A program made the translations under genes and the position numbers. Source: Nageia nagi (taxonomy: Eukaryota; Pinophyta). From it: 64,000 nucleotides of DNA. This document shows positions 12,596 to 25,904 of the stretch, piece by piece; position 1 is the stretch's first letter, and each line of letters opens with the position of its first letter. The notes beneath the pieces were generated by a model. It did not search any database, was not told where the DNA came from, and worked only from the letters and a program-made list of their open reading frames with translations. The DNA is taken from positions 171,182,001 through 171,246,000 of the forward strand of contig JBITNC010000001.1 of NCBI GenBank assembly GCA_050084985.1, written 5' to 3'.

Positions 12596-14473
12596 GATAA
12601 GGTATTTTCATGATCAAGTGCACCATATATGATATAAAAAGATCCAAATTACATTGACATATGATATGAAATAACAAGTGTAGCATATGATATAAAATGA
12701 TCTAAATGCACCAACATATGACATGAAATGATCTAATTACACCATATTGATCTAAAATGATGCTATTGTACCATATGCTATGAAATGAAAAGTGCATGAT
12801 ATGATATAATATGATCCAAATACACCATATAATTTAAAATAATTAAATTTTATTATATCTTATGAAATATACAACAATATATGATATGAAATTGATCTAA
12901 GTACACCATATGATTAGAAATGATTTAATTAGTTGGCAAAAATATGCTTGTAATACTTAGCAACTATTCAACTCAAAAATTTGAATGTTATGTTATCTTA
13001 GCTCAATAAAATATCTTTTTCCTAGGATAACTTATTCAAAACATCATGAATTATGCTCAAATGATTCAAATATGCTCTACAATTTCAATTATTGCTTAGT
13101 AGATTCAAATATGCTCTATAGTACTACTACCACAATATTTCAATTTACAAGAACCAAGTACAAATATCACATCATGCATCTTGTGAAATAAATATCAAAC
13201 CTTGTGTATTATTTCACATTTTGCATACATGTCTATCACAATAGTAACAACCATAATATTCAAGGTAAAACCATTTTCAACTACTCTATCGAATGTCCAT
13301 ACCTTCTTCTAGAGCTTATATTTTGCATACATGTCTATGGGCCTTGAGTATTGTTCCACACCTTGCATACATGTCTATCCAGGCATTCAAAACCATAACA
13401 TTTGATTTACAAAGCACCAAGTAGACACATGCACATACCCAATTTAGAGTTTATGGGTATTTTAGCACCCAAGCTCAATCAAAATGAGCCAAATTATAAT
13501 ACTAACCATGGGCTACTAAAGGATGGCCCAATGGAACTGACCAATCATTGTTTATATATATGAAAATGATGAAAGATAAAGGCATGTTCATAATCAAATG
13601 CACCATATGATATAAAATTATCCAAATACACCAACATATGTCCATGATCAAGTACACCATATGATATAAAATGATCCAAATGCACTAACATATGACATGA
13701 AATGATCTTATTACACCATATTGGTTTGAAATGATGTTACTATACCATATGATATGAAATTCTTTAAATATGCTCTACAATACTGCTACCATAACTTTTG
13801 ATTTACAAGCACTAAGTAGACATATCCACATACCCAAGTAGCACTTTTTGAAAAAAAACATGAAAGGGAACATAAAACCTGATATACATGAATTCAAAAT
13901 GAAATGGAACATAAAAATTGATAAACATAAGACCATTATTTTCATCTAAAACATTCACACACCCATCTCAAGGTTTATGAGTATTTTGGCACCTAGGGGC
14001 ATTTTGTGTATTGGTGAGGTGATAGGAGAGGAGATGAGGTGCAAGCAAGTATTTCAGTTCTTCCATGGTCCATGAGCTTGTATTTTTTTGCATTCTATAA
14101 TATATGTTCATGCTTTGAATTTTTATGTATTCTTTTAAAAAACCCATGAATCTTGTAAATATTCTAGACCATGAAATTGTGTTTGTATCATGCATTTTAT
14201 CAAACTTATCCTAGGTTTTGTGTATTCTTCCACATGTTTCATGTGAATATGGCATTTTTTAGAAAATCCATTTTGTGTATTATGTAATCATTGTAGACTA
14301 TAACACTATATTTTCATCATGAATCTTGTCAAATAAATCTTAGGTCTTATTTTCTTCCACATGTTTCATTTGTCTATGGGCCTTTTTCAAAATACTTATT
14401 TTATGTATTACACAATCATTGCAAACTATAAAACTTTGTTTGCATTATGCATCTTGTCAAACAAACCTACAAC
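12456..14473. repeat. Complex repeat region with a duplicated ~300-bp block
   Basis: The block at about 12456-12780 recurs as a diverged direct copy at about 13461-13762. Both read CCCAAGCTCAATC, then GGCCCAAT, then GAAAGATAA. Each ends in short tandem motifs built on CACCATATGATATAAAATGA, about 25-35 bp apart. An AT microsatellite (12544-12591) sits inside the first copy. Single units related to the 111-bp satellite appear near 13395, 13795 and 13950. Confidence 0.7.
12544..12591. repeat. AT microsatellite
   Basis: An uninterrupted AT run of about 48 bp. The second copy of the surrounding block has only a few TA units here, so the run expanded after duplication. Confidence 0.97.
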
Positions 14474-14912
14474 ATTTGATTTACAAGTGCCAAGTAGACA
14501 CATTCACACACCTAATTTAGGGTTTATGGATATTTTGGAAACGAAGTTCAAAGCTCCCATAGCCTGCATAAACTATAATATTTGATTTATGAGTACTAAG
14601 TAGACACATCTAGATACCCAATTTAGGATTTATGGGTATTTTGGTAATGAAGTTTAAATCTTCCTTAAGATAGCCTTCTCAAACTATAACATTTGATTTA
14701 CAAGCACCAAGTAGATACATACACATGCCCAATTCAGGTTTTATAGTTATTTTGGAAGTGAAGTTCAAATCTCCCTCAAGATAGCCTACACAAACCACAA
14801 CATTTGATTTACAAGCACAAAGTAGACACATGCACATACTCAATTCAAGATTTATAGGTATTTTGGCAATGAAGTTCAAAGTTCCCTCAAAATAGCCTAC
14901 ACAGCCAAGAAG
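14474..14912. repeat. Four tandem units of a ~111-bp satellite
   Basis: Units begin ATTTGATTTACAAG at about 14474, 14580, 14691 and 14802; spacings are 106, 111 and 111 bp. Each contains AAGTAGACACAT, CCAATTTAGG, TTATGGGTATTTTGG and GAAGTTCAAA. Because 111 is a multiple of three, the minus strand stays open across two units and spells a 37-residue repeat with LNFxxKI. I regard this as a by-product of the period and not as evidence for a protein. Confidence 0.85.
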
Positions 14913-17868
14913 GTCAACAATGCATTTATAATGGTTAATCCTATTATTGTAATATATGCACAAAATAATTGAAATAGGACATAAAATTGATAGACATGTA
15001 TGCAAAATATGGAAGATACATGTTGCAGACATATTTTCATGGATTGCAATGTAAAAGATGTATGATGGAGATACATTTTCATATATGCCATTATTTTCAT
15101 TTCATCAGTATGTATATACAACAAAACATCCACATGGCAATCACATATTTTTTTCTATCTTTATCTAAATATTATTGTCCTGGAAAATAAGGAGCCCACA
15201 ACATGTTCCATTATTTTCAAGAACTTGAAATATTTTCATCATTTTGAGTTTTTTTAGTTGAGGGATTAGAGGAGAGAGGTGCATTTATATCATTTCATAT
15301 CATAAATATAGTGCACTTGACATTTAATGTATGGGTGAGACCAGAGATTAGACCATATGAGAGGAGACATGGTGAGACCAAAGGAGAAGAGGTGAGATGA
15401 GAGAAGACATGATATAAAGTATTTTGCTTCATCTTATATGCCTGTGTCTATAGGGAAAAATCATTTCATGTCATATTGTATAGTTGTAATTACCTCATCA
15501 TATTGTAAACTCTATAGTTTAAGCATTCAAGTTGGATATGTGGTAACATTATGAGCAATGCTAAAGCATAACAGAGATATATCATTTGAGAGCTTGTAAA
15601 TGTAGTTAGCCCTAACTTTTCTAATTCATGATATTTTGTATAGGTTATCCAAGAGGAAATACATCCAATCTTTATATATTGTTGTTCTTATTATGAAGGT
15701 AAGCAACATAACATATCAAATAGGATAATGTAGATAGAATTGTTAAGAGATAGCATTGATTAACAACTATGTTTGTATCATTATCATACTTATCATAGTG
15801 ATTTATCATAAGCTAATGATTATAATCATGTCATTGTTGTTTATATTTGCAAGTGCAAAGAGAGCACCAAGTATGTCATTTTTTATAACTCAAAATTCCT
15901 AGTAAATTTCCAAGTGTTTGATAAATCATTATATATCATTATTATCTCATATTGAAATATTGGCATCAACATCAAATATAAGCCAAATTATGTCAATAAA
16001 GCATAAAAATATCTATACTTGTTCTTATTTCTATGTCATTTAGAAAAAGGATATCTACAAGTATAAACTCATTCTTATTTTTGTGGGTCATTTACAAAAA
16101 AGCATCCAATACATACAATGTAATAAGGCTCTTATCTCCCTAATTTCAATAGAGCCATCAATCAGTGTTAACAATTAAGCAATACTAGACTAGTCACTGA
16201 TGCAAAATGAATAGGAGATCCTAGCTTAGATGTTCTTCAAATATTAGGGGAAAAATAAAGACTACCATATTCATCCTATTATCATTGTTTAAAAAGTATC
16301 AGCATTAAACATTACCTGAGATTACTGTAAGAAAAAAGGGGTAAACATAATCTTGAGATGACATCCTAGTAATATCATTAGCTTAAATTCTCTATTATGA
16401 TAATATGCATAATATTCTTGTCCATGAATTTTGAATTACATTACTTCAACCATACAAGGGGAGAAATGCATCATGTTAGAAATGCAATAAAAATATTTAC
16501 ATGAGGTTATCCATTCACACATTAGATTTCAACCCTTAAATTAACATCTTAAAGTTAATCTAGGACTCTCAAAATTTGAAGACCTTCATTTCCACAAAGT
16601 GATCATTTAAATAAATGATACCATAAACCATTTACTCACCAGGTCTAAAATTGGAATTATCATTGATATGATAGTATATTCCTCACCATTGTCTATGGCA
16701 ATCTAGCTCACAATCACAAGGAAAATGGGAAATGAGATAGGTTCAAAATCAAGAAGGGATATACCCATTTTAAGGTAATAACTCAATAAACCCTCAATCA
16801 AAGAAGTAGAATTTGATCATTGCTACCAATGATGCTATTAACCTTAATAAATAAATAATAAAATCCTAAATTTTTACAATATTCCCACCCCTCAGTCAAG
16901 TTTCAAACAAGAAATTAAGGCATAAAAAAAGATATACTTATCACTTTAGAGGTGATGAAGAGGTCATTACATAATCCAATCTTATTAGTAAGAATGTATC
17001 AAATTTCATTAATAATAATTATCAATCTTATCTATGTAATCCTAATATTGAAAAGGGATGTGATATCTATATATACAATTACAACCATTTTGTTGAAGAT
17101 AAAAATCAATTAACATTATACCAAGATTAATCAAGTTGTAAGTGTGAGAAGGTTTACTAACATCATTCATATTTTAAACTTAAATTAGTAAATTCATTAC
17201 AAGCACTACTTTCCTCACATATCACTCTTGAAAAATAATATTCAAGGCCTTCTCTCAACATATAATTCTTAAGGAAATTCATGTTCTATTAAGGGTTCTA
17301 ATAATGGAAGCAACTCAATGCTTTATAATACTCATCATGGTGATCATATACTAAGAGTATATTTTTCATGAAAGGTGTGTTATCAATAATTGTAATATAA
17401 TATCATTTCATATTATTTATTCAGTTGTCTAATCATGATATGGTTATATCATAATGCCAATACTTAACCAATTTCCAAAGTCTAAATCAATTATTTCAAC
17501 ACTAACTAATAAATGATATTGACAACAGTCAAGTAAATGAAGATGATAATACAAATATTAAAATAATTTTTATAATGTCAAGACCATAAGGTTTAAATGC
17601 TAACAATACTAAAAAATGATATTGAAAATAGTCAAGTAAGTTCTATATGAATATTTTAAATTCATTTATATAATACAAATGCTAACATGTCTTAGTGCTT
17701 AATGATAATACTAGCTAATGATACAAGATGCCAATATGTAAAGTCATTTACATAATCCAATTACCCTCGATTCCATTGTTGACTCTAGAGCAGTTCTTGA
17801 ACCTTCTTTTATGTTCATAAACCATCATTCCTTCTGGTATAATAATAATTATCTCCTTCATGCAACCA
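14913..17868. other. Unassigned AT-rich DNA
   Basis: No gene, LTR or RNA gene was recognised in about 3 kb. A purine-rich patch (about 15250-15420) repeats GAGGAGA/GAGACCA-like motifs. The remainder is AT-rich with scattered stops in all frames. Confidence 0.45.
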
Positions 17869-17873
17869 TATAG

Positions 17874-18041
17874 TGTTATAAATATTATATTTTCGTGTTA
17901 GGATTTGTGTTTATAGGAAACATGTGAATGTTAGTTACTAGGAAGAAGACAACTCAGTTAATTTTCCACAATCACTTATAAGTATGTATAAATATTGATG
18001 ATTATATAATTAAAGTTACTACAATATTCTAAAATCTAATA
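17874..18041 (+). repeat. 5' LTR of element D
   Basis: About 168 bp. It aligns with 25905-26090, the copies differing mainly by an 18-bp length difference near TTACATCATAGGAG. It is followed directly by TGGTATCAAATCC (18042-18054). Confidence 0.68.
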
Positions 18042-18054
18042 TGGTATCAAATCC

Positions 18055-18706
18055 CAAGATGAGAGAAATAACATGTTGGTGAGGCTACCCTCCCCCTGGT
18101 TATGGAGAATCAATGAACTTTTCTTTTGTAGGTAGTTTTTGTAAACACATAGCTTAGGTATTATATATTATTTGTAAGTTTTATTATGTGTGTTCAATTT
18201 TTTTTTTTTTTCAAAGCATCCAATCTACCATGAAGGATATTCGCATCCTAAGCTATTTTTTACATAAGGAAAAGATAGAGAAGATCTCAGTGTAAATCTA
18301 TAGAGTCTTGGAGAAACATGATTTCTGGAGTTTGAATTTAGATTTGCATAATGTTGTGGAAAAAGAAAACTTAACTTTGAAGTCATATTTACACAAAAAT
18401 AGTCACACTACCATAATATCACTTAGGAATTGAGGTACACCCCATTTACATTTAGATTTCATCTTGTTCATATCCAAATATAAATTTTTATTGTATTTGA
18501 ATCTACCATTTTATGCACCTTGTTCTTGCTTGAACTTGCTAGATGGATTGTGTCTAGATGGATTGTGTCTATAATATCCTCAAATGACATAATTATGGTT
18601 TCATTCTTCTAATAATTATTTTTATGTGTAATACATGGTATTAAGTATGTGAAGATGTCATCCAACAATTAGATCATGCCATCTAACAGGTGATTGGTGA
18701 TAAGGT
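18055..18706 (+). other. Left internal part of element D
   Basis: Non-coding, with a T-run near 18198-18212 and a small tandem duplication AGATGGATTGTGTCT (about 18541-18570). There is no recognisable gag. Confidence 0.45.
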
Positions 18707-20090
18707 TTTAATGTCCCCATTTTTATGGTGTTTTCTCCATTTCACCACTAATAAATGGGAACATTAGATTAGGAATACTCTTTCCTATTTTAGTAGTTAT
18801 TTGATCAATGAATTGTAGGGTCCACTTGGAGAGTGGTTTAGTACTCCAATTATGCAACATTGGGCCCTATTTAGTATATTATGTATAGTTGAGTATCTAA
18901 TTATGCCAATAATGATGTATTTATGATACCAAAGCCATTATGATTGTAAATACAAAATTAGTATCCAATAATGAGGCATTGAATATTCCTAGCTTTGATG
19001 ATTGTAATATTGACATTAGATGGTCCTCTTTCCATTAATGCTCCCCTCTTTGAGGTAGAGCACCCATCTAGGGGTTTAAACTGACTTCAAGGCACTATGA
19101 AGACTCCTATGCTTAGATGTAGTACATTTGGTATCCCAAGACATCAAATGGTTTCCACACTTAGACATTGAGCTTGTGAGGGAATCTAGACACCTTACAT
19201 TGAGAATTCAGTATCCCTAGGATCTCATACCATACTCTTGGAGGTTTTCAAGATTAGGCATTGATACTAAGGTACATGAAAGTCTCTCCTTATCCAACAT
19301 TGGTATCCTTGACCCTTGGATATGATTACTCTCATCCCAAGGTATCTTATCTTAAATGTTGGTATTGAGAATACATGGATCATTATTGTAAGTCATTGGA
19401 TCAATTCAATTCAAGATTAGAAGATCAACCACCTCACCTATAAAAGGAGGAATCCTAGAACACATGAGATATGATGAATTTATGATTAAACCCCCTTTTT
19501 GGATTAAGTGTGAGAACTCTATATTTTCCACTTATAGGCACTAGTCTGCATTTGAGGTCTTAAGGTGATTAAAGGATAGCCTCTTAGTTACTCCAACCAT
19601 TCAGAAGAGGAACTTTGGTTTTTCCATGATTAGAGAGAAAAGGAAGCCTTGGTCTTGGCCTTGTCATTGCTATGATTAATGAGGCCTTAGATCCATATAC
19701 AATAACCCTATTGGAGGAAACCTCGATGTAAGCTCCTTAGGTACCAAAAAACCATTGCTACAATAATCTTATTGATCTATTGTAATAAAGGTTCTCTTAT
19801 TATATAATACAATCATTTTGTTTTCTATCTCTATTTTCAATTATCTCTTTATGCTTGGATGTTGGATATGCAAGTATATTTTGGTATTATTAATTCTTAT
19901 TTGGCTTCCTAATCATATACATTTGGTAATTAAGCATATTTATGGATTGTTTGCTTTATTCTTGCTATTAATAGCTAGATGTTAGATGTATTATGTAATT
20001 TTATGCTTAATTGGTAAGATTTGGAGCTTCAAGGTAAATGCCCCTCTCCTAGCATGAGCCAACAACTTGGTCTCATCATAGTGGTATTAG
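18707..20090 (+). repeat. 5' LTR of element E
   Basis: Begins TTTTAATGTCCCC (ancestral start probably TG) and ends GGTCTCATCATA. It aligns base by base with 23333-24715, sharing GGGCCCTATTTAG, ATTAATGCTCCCCTCTTTGA and GGCACTAGTCTGCATTTGAG. The boundaries were set by comparing three copies, including the solo LTR at 55817-57286. Confidence 0.88.
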
Positions 20091-21950
20091 AGCCTTGATT
20101 ATGCCATCTTATTAGAATCAAGGGTTTAATACATAGAATATTTCGAGCTAACTTGAAGAGATGAGATCTTACCCTTTTGTCAGGTAAGAAATATTGAGAA
20201 TAATTTTGAATATCTCTTTTTCCTATTGGAGAGTAGCTACTAAAGTAGATCTTATCATCCTAATAGAAGATCTAAGGAGGATTGAAACATCATAGTGGAA
20301 ATAACCTAGAATTACTATCATATCAAGTAGAGTGAGAGTTATGGAGACCTAAGGCATTTTGGCACTTGGATTTAGTTCCTTTGGATATGAATAAGTTGAT
20401 GTTGAGTTTTTGATATCAAAATTATCAGATCAAGATATTAAGAGAATAACATTGAATTTATGGCCTAAAAATTGCTAGATCTAGATTATGAGAGCTGAAT
20501 TGAGATTTAAGAAATTGAATTTTATCCACAAGATAGACTGTTAAATCTTTGAAGCTTCAATATTGCATCAAATTTCAAACATGGGCTTCCTAGCAAGCAA
20601 TATTAGAGTTTAGGGTATTAAATTTGCAAATTTGAGGATCTGGGAGGTAGACATTAGAGATATAGAAACTAGATCTCAACATTGAACAATGTGTTGGACC
20701 TGATTTGGCTATATTTTTTTGTATGAAGGCTTTAAGGAGGATCATATAGTTTGAAATTTTGATTGATTTTCATCAAGTTTGAGGTTCAAATCTATTGTAG
20801 AGGCCATTATAAGCCTAACATAGAAGTTTTGAGGTAATTTTGAGGATTGTTGGAGTTTATGATACCTTTTAAGGAGGTCATTGGGAATTCTTGAGGCCAT
20901 TTAGAGGTTCATTTGTATTTTGAAAGGATAGTTTGGCATTTCTAAAGATCATCATGCAGGGTTCATTTGATTTCTAGAGAGTCAAATTTTGAAATTTTAC
21001 ATATTTTTGCCTTACTGATGGTAAAATAGAGGCTTGAGAGGAGACATTGAGCTTCTAGGAGGCTTAACTTGTTATGAATCTATAAAATTCAGCTATTAGA
21101 CCTTGAACGTTTGAAATCTTGGCATGCTTTGCTAAGAATTGGAGGTATTTTGGATTAGATCTAGAGTTTTAGGCTAGTTGTGTGTGAACGTTGAACTTGG
21201 AGGAGGCATAGTGTGAATTAGAGTTAATTTTAGGCCCCTAATCTATAGGTTTGAGCTATTTTAATTATGCAATTTTATTTCAATCTTGAAAAATATCTTT
21301 GAATTTAATTTAATTTAGGAGAAATAAGGAGAAAATTTAAAAAAAAAAATTGGAATCATTTAATTTAATTTTACAAGCAAATTAAATTAGGAGAGATAAA
21401 GTATTATATTTTATTATGCTCAAAATTTGAATTTTAGAGGGAAAATATAATGCAAATGTGAAAAGCAATGTTCAAATTATTCTTATGCCCTATAAAGCTA
21501 GATATTGAGTACTTGAAGGGTTTGAAGCCTTTCAAAAAACATCTTCAACCTATTTGTTGGGAATCTAGTAAAACCATGACATTTATGCCCCCTAAAATCC
21601 ACTTACAATACCAATGAAGGATTGAGAAACAAGGGAATAAGATGTAAGATTATAAATTGGACACTTTGATCATCTCTCATGAATGAGATGATGGCATAAT
21701 TTAAAACCCATAATCAAAGAACACTAATATAAAGTGATGGATAAAGTAGACAAACACATACTCTAGTACTGTTCTAAGTCATAGAATCACTTTACACTCT
21801 CAAATGCACCCCTAAAATAGAACTAGAGAAAGATTATTTAGAGGAAGTATTACAAGACTACATGGATAAGCCTGAATCCTTCATAAATACTATATATTTT
21901 CACATATATTGGGAAATATAAGGGTGTAAACATGGGAGGACATCTAGACC
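20091..21950 (+). other. Primer-binding site and leader of element E
   Basis: TGGTATTAGAGCC at 20092-20104 matches the initiator-Met primer-binding site with one change. The following 1.85 kb has stops in all frames and no recognised domain; it is the untranslated leader. Confidence 0.7.
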
Positions 21951-21956
21951 TTTATA

Positions 21957-22620
21957 AGATAAGAAACCCAAGATGCCTTTGCCTATTTTTGATGGAAGTG
22001 ATAGGATGACCATAAGAGCATGTTACAGAAGTTACAAACTTACTTATCTCTTCATCCAATGGATGAAGAGGAGGGAATCAAAATAATTTTAATGTGTTTG
22101 GATGGGATAGCTTATGAATGGTGTCATAGTGGCATAGTTACCCTAGGCTATGAAAAAGTTAAAACCTTTGAAGAGTTCAACAAAAGAGTTTTAGATAGAT
22201 GCAAGCATAGACATATAGGGGAGTACTTCAAGGAACTACAATGCTTAAACATACAACTACAATCGATTCATTCATAGAATAATTTTAGATAATTGTAGTT
22301 TTTATTCCAAATGTGGATGATGAGAGACTCACTTATCTTTTCATGATGGACAAGTTGCTAGAATCCATTAGATCATCACTGAAGACCATGGAACAACCAA
22401 CATTAGCAATTGTCATTTGTAAAGCTAAATTACCAGAAGGATTTAATCATCCAAGAGGAATGTTCACCAAAAAATCAATGGAAAGCATTCAAGGGATGTT
22501 AATAGGCAAAGAGGCCATGAGAGGAAGACCTCTATTACAAGCCCTAAACTCCACTAACAAATTGGACTATGCAACTTGTGAGGAATTGAGGAAATAAAAA
22601 ATGTTGCTACTCATATCATA
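21957..22620 (+). pseudogene. gag: Gypsy gag remnant of element E
   Basis: The region opens with KKPKMPLPIFDGSD, the usual plant gypsy gag lead-in (P.FDG.D). A one-base frame change near 22016 separates it from the helical gag core LQTYLSLHPMDEEEGIK and LDGIAYEWCHSG (22020-22277); a stop near 22278 precedes a second part from about 22313. No zinc knuckle is visible. Gag would form the particle that packages element RNA. The protein is broken into at least three frames. Confidence 0.8.
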
Positions 22621-22779
22621 ACCCATGCGAAAAAGACCATTGATGTAATGAAAAAGCATAAAATATGTACCTTGAGGTATTTGAGATAAAATAAGATTTC
22701 AAATATGAGTTGAACATTTTCAACATGAAATATAAATTAGGAATATTAGGGGAGTACTTACACCCTGAAAGGACCATCC

Positions 22780-23332
22780 CAATTTGTAACCATCAAAGTG
22801 GAAGGGACTATAGATAACAACAAAGTTGTAGTACTCATTGATGGTGGAGCCACTCATAATTTCATTGATGAATAATTCATAAGGAAAAAGTTATTCAAGA
22901 CTTAGGAATTTTTAGGATTCAAAGTGGCCATTGGAAATGGTAGCACAACATCAAGCCACATGATGGTGGAAAATGTTAAGGTTAATTTAGGGGATTATGT
23001 AGTCATTAATGACTTCTACATCCTACCCCTTGGTGGACTATCACATATAGTACTTAGAGTCCAATGGTTATATACACTTAGAGAAGTTACCTCCAACTAC
23101 AAAACCTTGAAAATAAAGTTTAAGATCCAAGGAAAAGAGGTGATAATACATAAAATGAAAGATCAGGAAGAACAAAAAGTAGGATTCCAAAGAATGGAAG
23201 TTATCAAAAAGAGGAAGCTAGAGTGCATTGGTCCTAAAAGAAACTCTGAAGATAAAGAGGATCAAGAATACTCTATTGCAACTATGGATATTCTGAATTG
23301 CTTGGGGACAAGCAATTTGGGAGGGACAAAAT
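22780..23332 (+). pseudogene. Gypsy retroviral-type aspartic protease remnant of element E
   Basis: VVVLIDGGATHNFIDE (about 22820-22875) carries a DGG-type protease active site, DGGATHNFI, as in plant gypsy elements (usually DSGATHNFI). A stop follows, then an open frame of 137 codons (22924-23337) with FKVAIGNGS, DFYILPLGGLSHIVLRVQWL (the D.xLxLGG.D..LG-like second half) and a charged tail. The frame ends at the polypurine tract and no RT motif follows. Protease would process Gag. The stop between the halves makes this copy non-functional. Confidence 0.8.
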
Positions 23333-24715
23333 CGTAATATCCCTATTTTTATGGTGTTTTCTCTATTTCACCATTGATAAATGGGAACATTAGATTAGGA
23401 GTACTTTTGCTTATTTTAGTAGTTATTTGACCAATTAATTGTAAGTTCCACTTAGAGAGTAGTTGAGTACTCTAATTATGGAATGTTGGGCCCTATTTAG
23501 CATATTATGTATACTTAAGTATCCAATTATGCCAACAATGATGTATTTATGGTACCAAGTTCATTGTGATTGTAAATGCAATATTAGTCTCCAATAATGA
23601 GGTATTACATATTCCTAACCTTGATGATTGTAATATTGGTATTAGATGGTCCTCTTGTCATTAATGCTCCCCTCTTTGAGGTAGAGTATCCATCTAGGTG
23701 TGTACACTGACTTTGAGATATTATGAAGACACATATTCTTGTGCGTGACACATTTGGTATCTTAAGACATCAAATAGCTTCCACACTTGGACATTAAGCT
23801 TATGAGTACATCTAGATACCCTATGTTAAGCATTTGGTATTCTTAAGATCCCATATCACACTCTTGGAGGTTTGTTATCTTGGAATTTGATAACAAAGTA
23901 CATGGAAGTTTTCCCTTGTCCAACATTAGCATTCTTGGCCCTTAGATGTGATTACTCTCATCCCAAGGTATCCTATCTTGGATGTTGGCATTGAGAGCAC
24001 ACAGATCACTCTTATAAGTAGTTGGATCAACTCAGCTCAAGATTAGAAGATCAACCACCATTCCTATAAAAGGAATCCTAGAACACATGATATATGTTGA
24101 ATATATGATTAAACCCCTATTTTAGATTGAGTGTAAGAACTTTATCTTTTCCACTTGTAGGCACTAGTCTGCATTTGAGGTATTGAGGTGATTTAAGGCT
24201 AGCCTCTTTCTTAATCCAACCATTCGAGAGAGGAAATTTGGTTTTCCATCATTAGGGAGATAAGGAATCCTTAGGTTTGGCCTTATCACTACTACAATTA
24301 GTGAGGCATTGGAGCCATTTACAATAACCCTATTGGAGGTAACCCTAGTGTAAGCTCCTAAGGTACCAAAAATACCATCACTACAACACTCTTATCGATC
24401 TATTGTAATCAAGGTTCTCTCATTACATAATACAACCACTTTGTTTGTTGTCTCTATTTTCAATTATCTCTTTTTGGTTGGATGTTGGATCTGAAAGTAT
24501 ATTTTGGCATTGTTAATTCGTATTTGGCTTCTTAATTACCTACATTGGGTAATTGAGCATAATTATGGATTATTTGCTTCATTCTTACCATTACTATCTA
24601 TATTTTAGATGTATTATGTAATTTTATGCTTAATTGGTGAGATTTGAAGCTTCAAGGAAAATGTCCCTCTCCTAGGGCACATTTGAGTATGAGCCAATGA
24701 CTTGGGCTCATCATA
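23333..24715 (+). repeat. 3' LTR of element E
   Basis: Direct repeat of 18707-20090, ending GGGCTCATCATA. It starts CGTAATATCCC, so the terminal TG is lost and the conserved TGTCCC is TATCCC. Confidence 0.88.
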
Positions 24716-25364
24716 GAGTTGGCATAACGTCAACCTTTTAGTTGACTAGTTGATTGCTACTTGATTTATTGGATCCACCCATGAGTTTATTTATGGAGTT
24801 AAGTTTTTTTAGTTGAGATTTAGTTTTAGGTGTTTTAATTTATTTTTCTAATTGCGATAGGATTTTATTCTATTGGGATTTTATTTTGATAGGTTGTTTA
24901 TTATTAGGTAGATATTTAATTTTTATTGGGGAGTTATAAGGTGCAACTAAATGGATTTTTTTAGATATGATTTTATTATTATTAAGAAAAAATGGTGGAT
25001 ATATGTGACATTATGAATGTTATAGTGATTTATCAAAGAGAAAAAGGTAACCCAATGGCTCTAATCAAGTACAAAAAAGAAAGGAAACCTTGAGGCTCTA
25101 ACCCAATCCTAAGGAAACCACTAGACTTAGTCCAAAGGCTCTGACCTTATAAAAATACTCAATGGAAGATCAAGTGACATTCGTTCGACTTAAAATATCT
25201 TTCCACAAGGATTGACTTGTAGTTGAAAGGAGTGAACCTCGTACACAGTAATTTTCTCTATCACACTTGTCAATTGTAGTAATTGGTGATCCATGCAATC
25301 CGGTAAGATTAGGAGATTACCATAAGGATGCTCAATGATGATCATGGAATAAATTCAAGTTCAA

Positions 25365-25432
<68 letters not shown>

Positions 25433-25904
25433 GTGTGTGTGTGTGTGTGTTGTTTGTCCCTATTCATACATGTATTGTAGGTTGCCAAGGACCTATATGA
25501 TGAGATTTTTGTGGGCTACCATAAGCCTGGTTAGAAGAGGATTACCAATAGCCTGAATATTGGAGTTTTATTGTAAGATGTTAGAAGCTTGTAGAGAATA
25601 TTGAAATAAGATTACCATTAGTCTTGGTTGGATGTGCTTGGTCCCCAATCCTTGTTTGGATGTATTTTGTGAAGGAAGGCTACCAAAAACCTTGGATAAG
25701 TGAATTTGTCTTTGGATGTGATGGTAGATGCCAAATCACTATCACATATGTCATGATGGTGATGCTAATATCGCCACATGAAGATTAGTGAGCCTATTGC
25801 TATTAAAAATGATGTTTAGTTAGTGACCTCGATGCCATTATCTATTCAAAGGAGATGTGATGTTGGTTTAATGATAAAATCTAAAGATTTGTCATTAAGG
25901 GGGG
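24716..25904 (+). other. Right internal part of element D with a TG microsatellite
   Basis: Non-coding. It holds a TG run (25367-25453) and a loose repeat of GATTACCATAAG / GGCTACCATAAGCC / GATTACCAATAGCC (about 25314-25690). The last part, GATTTGTCATTAAGGGGGG, resembles the 3' end of plant copia elements. Confidence 0.5.
25367..25453. repeat. TG microsatellite
   Basis: An alternating TG run of about 87 bp with two single-base interruptions near its end. It creates long Cys-Val frames on the plus strand that are not genes. Confidence 0.97.

Larger units (their letters stand above)
18707..24715 (+). mobile_element. Element E: Ty3/gypsy element with gag-protease only
   Basis: Two direct LTRs of about 1.38 kb (18707-20090 and 23333-24715) flank a 3.2 kb interior: TGGTATTAGAGCC primer-binding site (20092-20104), a 1.8 kb leader, gag, aspartic protease, and a polypurine tract (about 23319-23332). 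No reverse transcriptase, RNase H or integrase motif is visible; the frame after protease runs straight into the polypurine tract. E would depend on another element's enzymes. It lies inside element D. The flanking 5-mers aaggt and gagtt are not convincing as a target duplication. A solo LTR of the same family lies at 55817-57286 on the minus strand. Confidence 0.85.

Noticed and set aside
14679-15032. A Cys-rich 117-codon protein on the minus strand.
   Set aside because: It is a translation of two 111-bp satellite units.
18702-24720. A target-site duplication for element E (aaggt / gagtt).
   Set aside because: Only three of five bases match, which is not above chance in AT-rich DNA.
25368-25556. 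Cys-Val repeat protein.
   Set aside because: It is a translated TG microsatellite.
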